DNA of 64,000 nt from contig NZ_CP011789.1 of NCBI RefSeq assembly GCF_001636055.1, forward strand, positions 3,410,001 to 3,474,000. The letters run 5' to 3'. Under the pieces are notes generated by a model. The model had not been told where the DNA came from. It searched no databases and worked only from the letters and a program-made list of their open reading frames with translations. The position numbers were made by a program, and so were the translations under genes. Of this stretch, positions 25,840 through 34,750 are shown in pieces (position 1 is the stretch's first letter; each line of letters begins with the position of its first letter). This DNA comes from Pseudomonas putida. Its GTDB lineage: Bacteria; Pseudomonadota; Gammaproteobacteria; Pseudomonadales; Pseudomonadaceae.

Positions 25840-27117
25840 ATGAGCAACCGTCGTACCTTTCTCAAGCAGGCCGGCCTGGTCGCCGCGAGCCTGCCGCTGC
25901 TGCCTGGCGCGCTGGCTGCAACCTCGTCGCCAGCAACGCTCACCGGCACGGACAAATGGCGCAACCTGCGCACGCTGTTCCCGCTGGATCCGGACATCGC
26001 CCACTTCGCCAACTTCCTGGTCACCGCCCACCCGCGGCCGGTGCAGGAAGCGATCGACCGCCACCGCGCCGACCTCGACCGCAACCCCGCCGCCCTGATG
26101 GACTGGGAAAGCCAGTACGAATGGCAGCGCGAGGACGAAGTGCGTGACTGGGCCGCACGCTATCTGGAGGTCGGTCCGCGGCAGATCGCACTGACCGGCA
26201 GCACCACCGAAGGCCTGGCCATGATCTATGGCGGCCTGCAGGTCGGCGCGAAGCAGGAGATCCTGACCACCGAGCACGAGCATTACTCCACCCACAAGAC
26301 CCTGGCCTTCCGCACCCAGCGCGAGGGTACGCAGGTGCGCAAGATCCGCCTGTTCGACAACCCATGGGACGTGTCCACCGACCAGGTGCTGACAACCCTG
26401 GAGCGCAATATCCGCCCAGAGACCCGCGTGCTGGGCATGACCTGGGTGCACTCAAGCAGCGGCGTCAAGCTGCCGGTCGGCGAGATCGGCGAACTGGTGC
26501 GCCGCCACAACCGCGACCGCAGTGAAGCCGAGCGCATCCTCTATGTGGTCGACGGCGTGCACGGCTTCGGCGTGGAGAACCAGCGCTTCGCCGACTTCAA
26601 CTGCGACTACTTCATCGCCGGCACCCACAAGTGGATGTTCGGCCCGCGCGGCACCGGCATCATCTGCGCCGCCTCGACCGGCATGGATCACCTCACGCCC
26701 AGCGTGGCGACCTTCTCCCGCGATGAAGACTTCGCCACCATCATGACCCCCGGCGGCTACCACGCCTTCGAACACCGCTGGTCACTGGGCGAGGCGTTCA
26801 AGCTGCACCTGCAACTGGGCAAGGCCGATGTGCAGGCGCGCATCCACCAGCTCAATGCCCTGCTCAAGGAGCGCCTGCTCGAAGACCGCCGCATCGAACT
26901 GGTGACGCCGCGCAGCGCGCAGTTCTCGGCAGGCTTCACCTTCTTCCGCGTGCCCGGTAAGGACCCGGATGCCTTCGCCGCCAAGCTGATCGCGGGCAAG
27001 GTGATGTGCGATGCCGTGGAGCGCGACGTTGGCCCCGTCATCCGCCTGGCGCCAGGTTTGCTCAACGACGAACAGCAGATCGACCGGGTCATGCACCTGA
27101 TTACCCAGCAACTTTGA
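25840..27117 (+). CDS. pvdN: Pyoverdine side-chain modifying PLP enzyme PvdN, Tat-exported
   Basis: A 425-residue aminotransferase class V-like enzyme. The N-terminus NRRTFLKQAG followed by a hydrophobic stretch and an Ala-rich end is a twin-arginine signal, so the folded, PLP-loaded enzyme is exported to the periplasm. The PLP lysine is in GTHKWMFGPRG (about residue 266), after VVDGVHGFG and a DYFIAG strand. Known PvdN converts the N-terminal glutamate side chain of pyoverdine to succinamide. It lies between pvdM and pvdO in one iron-controlled operon. The assignment rests on the Tat signal, fold and context together and I see no missing key residue. Confidence 0.94.
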   Translation: MSNRRTFLKQAGLVAASLPLLPGALAATSSPATLTGTDKWRNLRTLFPLDPDIAHFANFLVTAHPRPVQEAIDRHRADLDRNPAALMDWESQYEWQREDEVRDWAARYLEVGPRQIALTGSTTEGLAMIYGGLQVGAKQEILTTEHEHYSTHKTLAFRTQREGTQVRKIRLFDNPWDVSTDQVLTTLERNIRPETRVLGMTWVHSSSGVKLPVGEIGELVRRHNRDRSEAERILYVVDGVHGFGVENQRFADFNCDYFIAGTHKWMFGPRGTGIICAASTGMDHLTPSVATFSRDEDFATIMTPGGYHAFEHRWSLGEAFKLHLQLGKADVQARIHQLNALLKERLLEDRRIELVTPRSAQFSAGFTFFRVPGKDPDAFAAKLIAGKVMCDAVERDVGPVIRLAPGLLNDEQQIDRVMHLITQQL

Positions 27118-27131
27118 ACAAGGCATCTCCC

Positions 27132-27992
27132 ATGAGCACACCTCTGCACCGCCTTACCCTGGCCGCCGTGCTGGCCGCCTGCAGCCTGCCGGCCCTGGCC
27201 GCGCAGCCGTCGGACAAGCCCGGCACAGTGTTCCGCGACTGCGCCAGGACCTGCCCGGAAATGGTCGTACTGCCTGCCGGCACCTTCACCATGGGCACTC
27301 CGCCCGACGAGATGGGCCGCCAGGACGACGAAGGTCCGCAGCACCCTGTGACCTTCGCCAAGCCATTCGCCATCAGCCGCTTCCAGATCACCGCCGGTGA
27401 ATGGGACGACTACCAGAAGGCCACCGGCGTCGTCATCGCCGACGGCGACGACCGCCCCGGACGGCGCTGCACCAATAGCAAGCCCAGCTACCCGCAAGGC
27501 CCTCGCCAGCCGGCGGTGTGCATGAGCTACGGCGACATCGAGCACTATGTGGCCTGGCTGTCGAAGAAGACCGGCAAGCACTACGCCATGGTCAGCGAAG
27601 CCCAGCGCGAATACGCCGCACGCGGCGGCAGCACCGGCATGTTCCCGTTCGAGCCGGACGCCAACCTCGAGATCAGCAAGAACGCCAACGTCTACGGCCC
27701 CAAGGATGGCTACAGCTTCAGCTCGCCGGTCGGCAGCTTCCCGGCCAACGCCTTCGGCGTCTACGACATGCACGGCAATGTCTACGAATGGGTCGCCGAC
27801 TGCTACCACGACAGCTATGTCGGCGCCCCGGCCGACGGCAGCGCGCGCACCGAGGCGGGCTGCACGCAAATCTCCATCCGTGGCAACGACTGGGGTGAAG
27901 CGCCGATCTTCTCGCGTTCGGGCAACCGCAACACCACGGTTCGCGACGACCGTGGCGACTGGCTCGGTTTTCGGGTAGTCCGCGAGCTCTGA
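27132..27992 (+). CDS. pvdO: Pyoverdine maturation protein PvdO, FGE-sulfatase fold
   Basis: A 286-residue periplasmic protein of the formylglycine-generating-enzyme fold. The signal peptide is MSTPLHRLTLAAVLAACSLPALA, and the mature part begins AQPSDKPG. Fold markers are MVVLPAGTFTMGTPPDE, FQITAGEWDDY, YAMVSEAQREYAARGG, VYDMHGNVYEWVADC and the C-terminal WLGFRVVREL. PvdO acts late in pyoverdine chromophore formation, oxidising dihydropyoverdine. The ATG at 27132 is preferred over in-frame upstream codons because it gives a proper signal peptide and follows the pvdN stop by 14 bases. It is the last gene of pvdMNO. The other maturation genes pvdP and pvdQ are not in this window. Confidence 0.93.
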   Translation: MSTPLHRLTLAAVLAACSLPALAAQPSDKPGTVFRDCARTCPEMVVLPAGTFTMGTPPDEMGRQDDEGPQHPVTFAKPFAISRFQITAGEWDDYQKATGVVIADGDDRPGRRCTNSKPSYPQGPRQPAVCMSYGDIEHYVAWLSKKTGKHYAMVSEAQREYAARGGSTGMFPFEPDANLEISKNANVYGPKDGYSFSSPVGSFPANAFGVYDMHGNVYEWVADCYHDSYVGAPADGSARTEAGCTQISIRGNDWGEAPIFSRSGNRNTTVRDDRGDWLGFRVVREL

Positions 27993-28007
27993 GGCGCTAC
28001 GCGGCGG

Positions 28008-28031
28008 TAAATTCTCCCACCCTCGGCTCGT
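28008..28031 (+). promoter_or_regulatory. Iron-starvation (PvdS-type sigma) promoter of pvdA
   Basis: TAAAT (28008-28012) and CGT (28029-28031) are 16 bases apart, a second exact match to the PvdS-type rule. It begins 15 bases after the pvdO stop and about 77 bases before the pvdA ATG, so pvdA-pvdE has its own iron-regulated start besides any readthrough from pvdMNO. Confidence 0.87.
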
Positions 28032-28107
28032 TCCTATCGGTGTACTTGCGCAGGACTCGGGGCGCCCCACGCGGCGCCCCCACTCGACCATCCAAGGAAC
28101 CGCAACC

Positions 28108-29442
28108 ATGAGCCAGACCTCTTCGCCCGACAAAATCCACGACCTTATCGGCGTCGGCTTCGGCCCTTCCAACCTGGCACTGGCCATTGCCCTGGAAGAG
28201 CTCGCCGAAACCAACGGCCACGCCCTCGACGCGCTGTTCATCGACAAGCAGAGCGACTACCGCTGGCACGGCAATACCCTGGCTACCCAGAGCGAGCTGC
28301 AGATCTCCTTCCTCAAGGACCTGGTCTCGCTGCGCAACCCCACCAGCCCCTACAGCTTCGTCAATTACCTGCACCAGAAGCAGCGCCTGGCCGACTTCAT
28401 CAACCTGGGCACCTTCTACCCTTGCCGCCTGGAGTACAACGACTACCTGCGCTGGGCCGCCGAACATTTCGCCACCCAGGCGGTGTATGGCGAGGAAGTG
28501 CTGCGCATCGAACCGGAACTGCGTGATGGCCGGGTCGATCACCTGCGCCTGGTCTCGCGTGACCAGCACGGCCAGGAGCACCAGCGCCGGGCCCGCTCGG
28601 TGGTGGTCGGCAGCGGCGGCACGCCCAAGGTTCCCGATGCTTTCCGCCCGTTCAAGAACGACCCGCGCGTGTTCCACCACTCCCAGTACCTGAGCGCCCT
28701 GCAGCAGCTGCCGTGCAACAGCGGCAAGCCCATGCGCATCGCCGTGATCGGCTCGGGCCAGAGCGCTGCCGAGGCATTCATCGACCTCAATGACAGCTAC
28801 CCGTCGGTCAAGGTCGACATGATCCTGCGCGCCTCGGCACTCAAGCCTGCCGACGACAGCCCGTTCGTCAATGAAATCTTCGCCCCCGAGTACACCGACC
28901 TGGTGTTCAACCAGCCGCACGCCGAACGCGAGAAACTGATCGGCGAGTACCACAACACCAACTACTCGGTGGTCGACGTCGACCTGCTCGAACGCATCTA
29001 CGGCATCCTGTATCGCCAGAAGGTCGCCCACCAGTATCGCCATGCCGTGCTGTGCCGGCGCACCATCGAAACGGTGGTCGACACCGCCGAAGGTATCGAG
29101 CTGACCCTGCGCGACCTGGCCACCGACGTTCGCCAGACCCACCGCTACGACGCGGTGATCCTCGCCACCGGCTACGAGCGTCGCTCCCACCGCGACCTGC
29201 TGGCTCCGCTGCAGCAGCACCTGAAAGACTTCGAGGTCGACCGCGACTACCGCGCCCTGGCGAGCCCCGAGTTCGGCGCCAGCGTCTACCTGCAAGGCTT
29301 CTGCGAAGCCTCGCACGGGCTCAGCGACACCCTGCTGTCGGTGCTGCCGGCACGTGCCGCAGAAATCGGTCAGTCGCTTTACCAGCACCTGGGCAAGCAC
29401 GCCAGCAACGCCCCGGCCGCGCTGCGCATGACCAGCGCCTGA
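28108..29442 (+). CDS. pvdA: L-ornithine N5-monooxygenase PvdA
   Basis: A 444-residue class B N-hydroxylating flavoprotein that makes N5-hydroxyornithine for the pyoverdine hydroxamates, using FAD, NADPH and O2. The FAD motif is GVGFGPSNLALA (about residue 16), the substrate region has WHGNTLATQSELQISFLKDL, the NADPH motif is VIGSGQSAAEAF (about 213), and the late ATGY-type motif is ILATGYERR (about 352). The length equals the PvdA norm. It is followed after 16 bases by pvdE and preceded by an exact iron-starvation box. The presence of pvdA predicts at least one hydroxyornithine in the pyoverdine, whose peptide synthetases lie outside this window. Confidence 0.96.
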   Translation: MSQTSSPDKIHDLIGVGFGPSNLALAIALEELAETNGHALDALFIDKQSDYRWHGNTLATQSELQISFLKDLVSLRNPTSPYSFVNYLHQKQRLADFINLGTFYPCRLEYNDYLRWAAEHFATQAVYGEEVLRIEPELRDGRVDHLRLVSRDQHGQEHQRRARSVVVGSGGTPKVPDAFRPFKNDPRVFHHSQYLSALQQLPCNSGKPMRIAVIGSGQSAAEAFIDLNDSYPSVKVDMILRASALKPADDSPFVNEIFAPEYTDLVFNQPHAEREKLIGEYHNTNYSVVDVDLLERIYGILYRQKVAHQYRHAVLCRRTIETVVDTAEGIELTLRDLATDVRQTHRYDAVILATGYERRSHRDLLAPLQQHLKDFEVDRDYRALASPEFGASVYLQGFCEASHGLSDTLLSVLPARAAEIGQSLYQHLGKHASNAPAALRMTSA

Positions 29443-29458
29443 AGACAGGAACCTTCCG

Positions 29459-31108
29459 ATGAGCAAACAACCCCGTGGGGCTGTGCGTGAGCTGCTGACG
29501 CTGCTGCGGCCCTTCTGGCCGGTGGTCGCCCTGTCGATTGCCCTGGGCATGGTCGGTGGCCTGAGCGTCACCGCCCTGTTGGCCACCATCAACACCGGGC
29601 TGCACACCGAAGGCGGGCTGAGCCAGGGGCTGGTGCTGGGATTCGTCGGGCTGTGTGCCCTGGCGTTGGTCAGCAGCATTCTCTCCGACATCGGCACCAA
29701 CCAGGTGGGCCAGCACATCATCGCCAAGCTGCGCAAGGAGCTGGGCGAGAAGGTGCTGGCGGCACCGATCGAACAGATCGAGCGCTTTCGCAGCCACCGC
29801 CTGATCCCGGTCCTGACCCATGACGTGGACACCATCAGCGACTTCGCTTTCGCCTTCGCGCCACTGGCGATTTCGCTGACCGTCACCCTGGGCTGCCTGG
29901 GCTACCTGGCGATGCTGTCCTGGCCGATGTTCCTGATGATGCTGGCTGCGCTGGCCATTGGCATCGCCATCCAGTCGGTGGCGCAGTCCCGCGGTATTCG
30001 TGGGTTCATGGCAGCGCGCGATGCCGAAGACCAGTTGCAGAAGCACTACAGTGCAATCGCCGCCGGTGCCAAGGAGCTGCGTATCCACCGCCCGCGCCGC
30101 CAGCGCATGTTCCAGCATGGCATCAGCGACACGGCCGAACGGATCCGCGATCTGCAGACACGCTCGATCAACACCTTCGTGGTCGCCAAGAGCCTGGGCT
30201 CGATGCTGTTCTTCGTGGTCATCGGCCTGGCCCTGGTGCTGCAATCGCTCTGGCCCAGTGCCGATGCCAGCGTCATGAGCGGTTTCGTGCTGGTGCTGCT
30301 GTACATGAAAGGGCCGCTGGAGCACCTGATCAGCACCCTGCCGATCATTGGCCGGGCGCGCATTGCCTTCCAGCGCATTGCCGAGCTGTCGGAGCGTTTC
30401 GCCACCCCCGAGCCTCACCTGTTGCTGGCCGACTCCGGTCAAGCCGCACCACAGGTGCACAGCCTGGAACTGAGCGATGTCGGCTTTGCCTTCCCGCCGG
30501 TCGGCGATGCCCGCCCCTTCACCCTCGGGCCGGTCAACCTGAAGATCGCCCAAGGCGACATCGTGTTCATCGTCGGCGAGAACGGCTGCGGCAAGACCAC
30601 CCTGATCAAGCTGCTGCTGGGGCTCTATGCCCCTCAGCAGGGCCAGATCAAGGTCAATGGCAAGGCCGTGGATGCCGAATCGCGCGACGATTACCGCCAG
30701 CTGTTCACTACGGTCTTCGCCGACTACTACCTGTTCGACGACCTGGTTCAGGGCGACCAGGCGATTCCCGAGGATGCCAACCAGTACCTGGAGCGCCTGG
30801 AAATCGCCCACAAGGTCAAGGTCAGCGATGGCCAGTTCAGCACCACCGACCTGTCCACCGGGCAACGCAAGCGCCTGGCGCTGGTCAATGCCTGGATCGA
30901 ACAACGCCCGGTGCTGGTCTTCGATGAATGGGCCGCCGACCAGGATCCGACCTTCCGTCGCATCTTCTATACCGAGCTACTCCCGGACCTCAAGCGCCTG
31001 GGCAAGACCATCATCGTGATCTCCCACGATGACCGCTACTTCGACATGGCCGACCAGCTCGTGAGGCTGGAAGCCGGCAAAGTCGTCGAGGAGCTGACAC
31101 CCGCCTGA
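29459..31108 (+). CDS. pvdE: Pyoverdine precursor exporter PvdE (ABC, fused TM and ATPase)
   Basis: A 549-residue inner-membrane ABC exporter half-transporter of the cyclic peptide export family. The N-terminal half holds about six membrane helices and the C-terminal half is the ATPase. Walker A is GENGCGKTT (from residue 373), the signature is a variant LSTGQRKRLAL, Walker B is VLVFDEWAADQDP, and the H-loop is VISHDDRYF. PvdE moves the cytoplasmic acylated ferribactin to the periplasm, where PvdM/N/O finish it. The gene sits 16 bases after pvdA and is probably cotranscribed. The LSTGQ signature and EWAADQDP are typical of this family, so I do not read them as damage. Confidence 0.95.
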   Translation: MSKQPRGAVRELLTLLRPFWPVVALSIALGMVGGLSVTALLATINTGLHTEGGLSQGLVLGFVGLCALALVSSILSDIGTNQVGQHIIAKLRKELGEKVLAAPIEQIERFRSHRLIPVLTHDVDTISDFAFAFAPLAISLTVTLGCLGYLAMLSWPMFLMMLAALAIGIAIQSVAQSRGIRGFMAARDAEDQLQKHYSAIAAGAKELRIHRPRRQRMFQHGISDTAERIRDLQTRSINTFVVAKSLGSMLFFVVIGLALVLQSLWPSADASVMSGFVLVLLYMKGPLEHLISTLPIIGRARIAFQRIAELSERFATPEPHLLLADSGQAAPQVHSLELSDVGFAFPPVGDARPFTLGPVNLKIAQGDIVFIVGENGCGKTTLIKLLLGLYAPQQGQIKVNGKAVDAESRDDYRQLFTTVFADYYLFDDLVQGDQAIPEDANQYLERLEIAHKVKVSDGQFSTTDLSTGQRKRLALVNAWIEQRPVLVFDEWAADQDPTFRRIFYTELLPDLKRLGKTIIVISHDDRYFDMADQLVRLEAGKVVEELTPA

Positions 31109-31114
31109 AAAAAA

Positions 31115-31138
31115 CAGAACCGGATTTTTCCGGTTCTG
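31115..31138. terminator. Hairpin between pvdE and fpvA
   Basis: A perfect 10-base stem (CAGAACCGGA pairing with TCCGGTTCTG) around TTTT begins six bases after the pvdE stop. An A-tract precedes it on the plus strand but no T-tract follows, so it would be a full intrinsic terminator only for minus-strand transcripts and an attenuating or stabilising hairpin for pvdE mRNA. Confidence 0.6.
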
Positions 31139-31161
31139 CTGTGTGTGTGCGTCTCACTAGA

Positions 31162-31180
31162 TGTAATGCAAATCATTATC
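31162..31180 (+). promoter_or_regulatory. Fur box upstream of fpvA
   Basis: The 19 bases TGTAATGCAAATCATTATC agree with the Fur consensus GATAATGATAATCATTATC at 15 positions, including the whole right half. The site lies 25 bases before the fpvA ATG, where bound Fur-Fe would block transcription or elongation. No TAAAT-N16-CGT box is seen here. Confidence 0.75.
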
Positions 31181-31205
31181 TACAACACCATCATAGAGTC
31201 TGCCA

Positions 31206-33632
31206 ATGCACGTCTTCCCTAACCTTCGCCCGTTGTCAAAGGCCATGCTTGTCCGGCGCCTCATGGCGTCCGGCTTGCCCGCCACCGCTGTCGGCATGAT
31301 GCTGGCAGCGCCGATGGTTGCCCAGGCCCAGCAAGTGGCCTTCAACATTCCCCAGCAGGCGCTTGGTAGCGCGTTGATTGCCTTCGGGCAGCAGAGCCAG
31401 TGGCAACTGCTGTACTCTCCCGACCAGATCAGCGGCCTGCGCAGCACCGCGGTCAAGGGTTCGCTGGAGCCCGATGCCGCGTTGCGCCAATTGCTCGGCG
31501 GCACGGGCCTTGGCTACAGCGTCAACGGCACCACAGTGACCATCAGCGGCCGTAGGGAAGGCGGCGCGGTGGAACTGGGGGCGACCAACGTCAATGCCGG
31601 CGTGCTGGGCGAGACCACCGAAGGCACAGGCTCGTACACCACAGGCTCGATGAGCACGGCGACCAAGTTGCCGACGTCGCTGCGCCACACGCCGCAGTCG
31701 GTCACGGTGCTGACCCGCCAGCGCATGAACGACCAGAACATGCAGACCCTCGAAGACGTCTCGCTGTACACTCCTGGCCTCACCCTGCGCAAGACCGGCG
31801 GTGAACGTCCGACCTTCTATTCGCGCGGCACCTCGGTCGACAACATCATGATCGACGGCCTGCCGGTGGCCTACGATACCGACACCCTAGGCACCTCGAT
31901 GCTGTCGATGTTCGATCGCGTGGAAGTGGTGCGCGGCGCCTCCGGCCTGATGGTCGGTGCCGGCAACCCCTCGGGGACGTTGAACCTGATCCGCAAGCGA
32001 CCAACCATCGAGCCGCAGATGTCGATCACCACCAGCGCAGGCTCGTGGAACAACTTTCGTACCGAACTCGACGCCAGCAGCAAGCTCAACGACAGCGGCA
32101 GCGTACGGGGTCGCGCCGTCGTCGCGCTGCAGGACAAGGACAGCTTCGTCGACGACTACAGCAACAAACGCCAGTTGATGTACGGCATCACCGAGTTCGA
32201 CCTGACCGAGGACACCACCCTCACCCTGGGCGGCTACTACAACCGCGAGGACAACCCTGGCGCCGATTGGTCCGGGCTGCCGACCTACGCCAACGGCAAC
32301 TTCCTGCCGATCTCTCGCTCGCACCGCATGAGCCCGTCCTGGACCTACTGGGACAAGAAGAACAAGAGCGTCTTCGCCGAGATCGAGCACCGCTTCGACA
32401 ATGACTGGAAGCTGCGCCTGAACACCACCTGGCTGCGCGGTGAGATGGACATGCTCGGCACCAGTTTCTATCGCCTCGACCAGGCGGCGGACACCCTGCA
32501 GCTCAACGTAGGCCGCTACACCTACGAGCACACCCAGAAGAGCGTCGATGGCTATGTCAGTGGCCCGTTCAGCCTGTTCGGTCGCACCCATGAACTGGTG
32601 CTCGGTGGCAGCTACCGCCACGACCGCACCGACGACGGCCCTGGCGGCGGCCCGCTGGGCACCTTCGATTACCCGGTCGATCCGCTGTCGTTCGATTTCG
32701 GCTCGGTGCCCAAGCCCGAGATCGACTTCAACTGGTCGCGCAAGGGCAAGGTCGAGCAGTCCAGCACCTACGCCACCGTTCGCTTCAACATCCAGGACGA
32801 CCTCAAGCTGACCCTCGGCTCGCGTCTGGACTGGTATGAATACGAACAGCAGACCCAGTCCGGCGACTTCGCCTTTGGCGGCAGCTCCAAGGCCACCCGC
32901 GAGTTCACGCCCTATGCCGGCGTGGTCTACGACCTGAACGACACCTACTCGGTGTACGCCAGCTGGACGCGTATCTTCAAGCCGCAGGAATCCCGCTCGG
33001 CCACCGGTTCCATCCTCGACCCGGTCACCGGCACCAACTACGAGACCGGGATCAAGGGCGAATACTTCGGCGGCGCCCTGAACGTGAGCCTGGCCTACTT
33101 CCAGTTGAACCAGGAAAACCTCGCCAAGGCCCTGCCCCAGTCGTCCTGCCCGGACCTCTCCGACGGCTGCTACGAGGCGGCGGGCGAAGTCGAAACCAAG
33201 GGCGTCGAGCTGGAAGTGCAAGGCATGCTCGCCGAGGGCTGGCAGGCGTCGGTCGGCTACACCTATGCCGCCGCCAAGTACGCCAAGGAAACCGGTACTC
33301 AACAGAAGGGCGACCGCTTCGACAGCGACACCCCTTACAACCTGTTCAAGGTCAACACCGTGTACCAATTGCCGGGTGACCTGAACCAGTGGAGCATCGG
33401 TGGCGGCTTCCGTACCCAGAGCCGGGCCTATACCAGCTTCGGTGTGCAACAGGGCGGCTACAGCGTGACCGACCTGATGACCGCCTACCGGATCAACAAG
33501 CACTTCACCGTGCAAGGCAACCTGAACAACGTGTTCGACAAGCGTTACTACCAGAACATCAGCAACCCGGCAGGGGCCAACATCTTCGGCGATCCGCGCA
33601 ACTTCACCGTCACCATGAGGTGGACGCTGTAA
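31206..33632 (+). CDS. fpvA: TonB-dependent ferric pyoverdine receptor FpvA
   Basis: An 808-residue outer-membrane receptor. A long signal peptide ends near AQAQQ (about 43). A secretin/TonB N-terminal signalling domain follows (FNIPQQALGSALIAFGQQ to about residue 120), then the plug (TPQSVTVLTRQRMND; VRGASGLMVGAGNPSGTLN) and the 22-strand barrel, closing with TVTMRWTL and a C-terminal aromatic-containing strand. The STN domain implies surface signalling to an anti-sigma factor and an FpvI/PvdS-type sigma pair, neither of which lies in the window. It follows pvdE as in several P. putida strains. Ligand identity (own pyoverdine) is inferred from position. It could be any hydroxamate receptor by sequence alone. 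Confidence 0.92.
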   Translation: MHVFPNLRPLSKAMLVRRLMASGLPATAVGMMLAAPMVAQAQQVAFNIPQQALGSALIAFGQQSQWQLLYSPDQISGLRSTAVKGSLEPDAALRQLLGGTGLGYSVNGTTVTISGRREGGAVELGATNVNAGVLGETTEGTGSYTTGSMSTATKLPTSLRHTPQSVTVLTRQRMNDQNMQTLEDVSLYTPGLTLRKTGGERPTFYSRGTSVDNIMIDGLPVAYDTDTLGTSMLSMFDRVEVVRGASGLMVGAGNPSGTLNLIRKRPTIEPQMSITTSAGSWNNFRTELDASSKLNDSGSVRGRAVVALQDKDSFVDDYSNKRQLMYGITEFDLTEDTTLTLGGYYNREDNPGADWSGLPTYANGNFLPISRSHRMSPSWTYWDKKNKSVFAEIEHRFDNDWKLRLNTTWLRGEMDMLGTSFYRLDQAADTLQLNVGRYTYEHTQKSVDGYVSGPFSLFGRTHELVLGGSYRHDRTDDGPGGGPLGTFDYPVDPLSFDFGSVPKPEIDFNWSRKGKVEQSSTYATVRFNIQDDLKLTLGSRLDWYEYEQQTQSGDFAFGGSSKATREFTPYAGVVYDLNDTYSVYASWTRIFKPQESRSATGSILDPVTGTNYETGIKGEYFGGALNVSLAYFQLNQENLAKALPQSSCPDLSDGCYEAAGEVETKGVELEVQGMLAEGWQASVGYTYAAAKYAKETGTQQKGDRFDSDTPYNLFKVNTVYQLPGDLNQWSIGGGFRTQSRAYTSFGVQQGGYSVTDLMTAYRINKHFTVQGNLNNVFDKRYYQNISNPAGANIFGDPRNFTVTMRWTL

Positions 33633-33643
33633 CCTCTGCACCC

Positions 33644-33666
33644 TCGGGCCTGCCAGTCAGGCCCGA
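33644..33666 (+). terminator. Hairpin after fpvA
   Basis: A 9-base stem (TCGGGCCTG pairing with CAGGCCCGA) with a five-base loop starts 12 bases after the fpvA stop. The T-tract behind it is weak, but it is the only hairpin I see before the next gene 200 bases on. Confidence 0.55.
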
Positions 33667-33867
33667 TCCATTCTGGCGCGATCGAAACGCCTACCACACG
33701 AAGCAATCACCCGCCATTCCTGACTCCAGGTCAAAAGACCTTGCCCCCCGCCCCTCTTAATCAACCCCGCTGCAACCTTCAAACTGCTCCCCACTCGAAT
33801 GGTCGATGTGTCCAGGCGCCAGCGCCTCCCGATCGATCCCGAATTCCCCTATAGCAGGAGCAGATCC

Positions 33868-34671
33868 ATGAGCATTCCATCCTTCGGCCTCGGCACCTTC
33901 CGCCTCACCGGCCAAGCCGTCATCGACTCGGTCAAGTCCGCCCTGGAGCTGGGCTACCGGGTCATCGACACCGCGCAGATCTACAAGAACGAGGCCGACG
34001 TGGGCCAGGCCATCGCCGAAAGCGGTGTGCCTCGTGACGAGCTGTTCATCACCACCAAGATCTGGACCGACAGCTATGCTGCCGACAAGCTGATCCCCAG
34101 CCTGCGCGAGAGCCTGGCCAAGCTGCGCACCGATCATGTCGACCTGACCCTGATCCACTGGCCCGCCCCAGGCAACGGTGTCGAGCTGCGCGAATTCATG
34201 GGCGCCCTGGCCGAAGCCAAGAAGCTCGGCCTGACCCGCCAGATCGGCATCTCCAACTTCAACATCGAGCTGACCCGCCAGGCCATCGATGTGGTTGGCA
34301 AGGGCGAAATCGCCACCAACCAGATCGAGCTCAGCCCCTACCTGCAGAACCGCAAGCTCGCGGCCTTCCTCAAGGAGCAGGGCATCACCGTCACGTCCTA
34401 CATGACCCTGGCCTACGGCAAGGTGCTCAAGGACCCGGTACTGGCCAAGATCGCTGCCAAGCACAAGGCCACGGTGGCCCAGGTCGCCCTGGCATGGGCG
34501 CTGCAACTGGGCTATGCCATCATCCCCTCCTCCACCAAGCGCGAGAACCTGGCCAGCAACCTGCTTGCCCGTGACCTGCACCTGGACGAAGAGGACATGG
34601 CGCAGATCGCAGACCTGGAGCGCAATGGCCGCGAAGTCAGCCCGGACGGCCTGGCGCCGGCCTGGGACTGA
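33868..34671 (+). CDS. dkgB: Aldo/keto reductase, 2,5-diketo-D-gluconate reductase type (DkgB)
   Basis: A 267-residue cytosolic NADPH-dependent aldo/keto reductase. The catalytic tetrad elements are visible: [11 protein letters not shown] (Asp and Tyr), TTKIW (Lys) and LIHWPAP (His). The NADPH-binding end has [15 protein letters not shown]. The likely reaction is reduction of small ketones or aldehydes such as diketogluconate or methylglyoxal. The ATG at 33868 follows AGCAGGAG by seven bases, so I reject an earlier in-frame start at 33799. The following MFS gene begins 79 bases later and may share a transcript. The physiological substrate is not determinable. Confidence 0.88.
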   Translation: MSIPSFGLGTFRLTGQAVIDSVKSALELGYRVIDTAQIYKNEADVGQAIAESGVPRDELFITTKIWTDSYAADKLIPSLRESLAKLRTDHVDLTLIHWPAPGNGVELREFMGALAEAKKLGLTRQIGISNFNIELTRQAIDVVGKGEIATNQIELSPYLQNRKLAAFLKEQGITVTSYMTLAYGKVLKDPVLAKIAAKHKATVAQVALAWALQLGYAIIPSSTKRENLASNLLARDLHLDEEDMAQIADLERNGREVSPDGLAPAWD

Positions 34672-34750
34672 TCCCTCGCCGCATTTGGGCGTCGACTGCG
34701 GTCGACGCCACACCTGACATTCCTGAATTCGCCATAACCCGGAGTTTCCG

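Noticed and set aside
29321..30904. Long minus-strand frame opposite pvdE.
   Set aside because: Shadow frame; pvdE has all ABC motifs on the plus strand.
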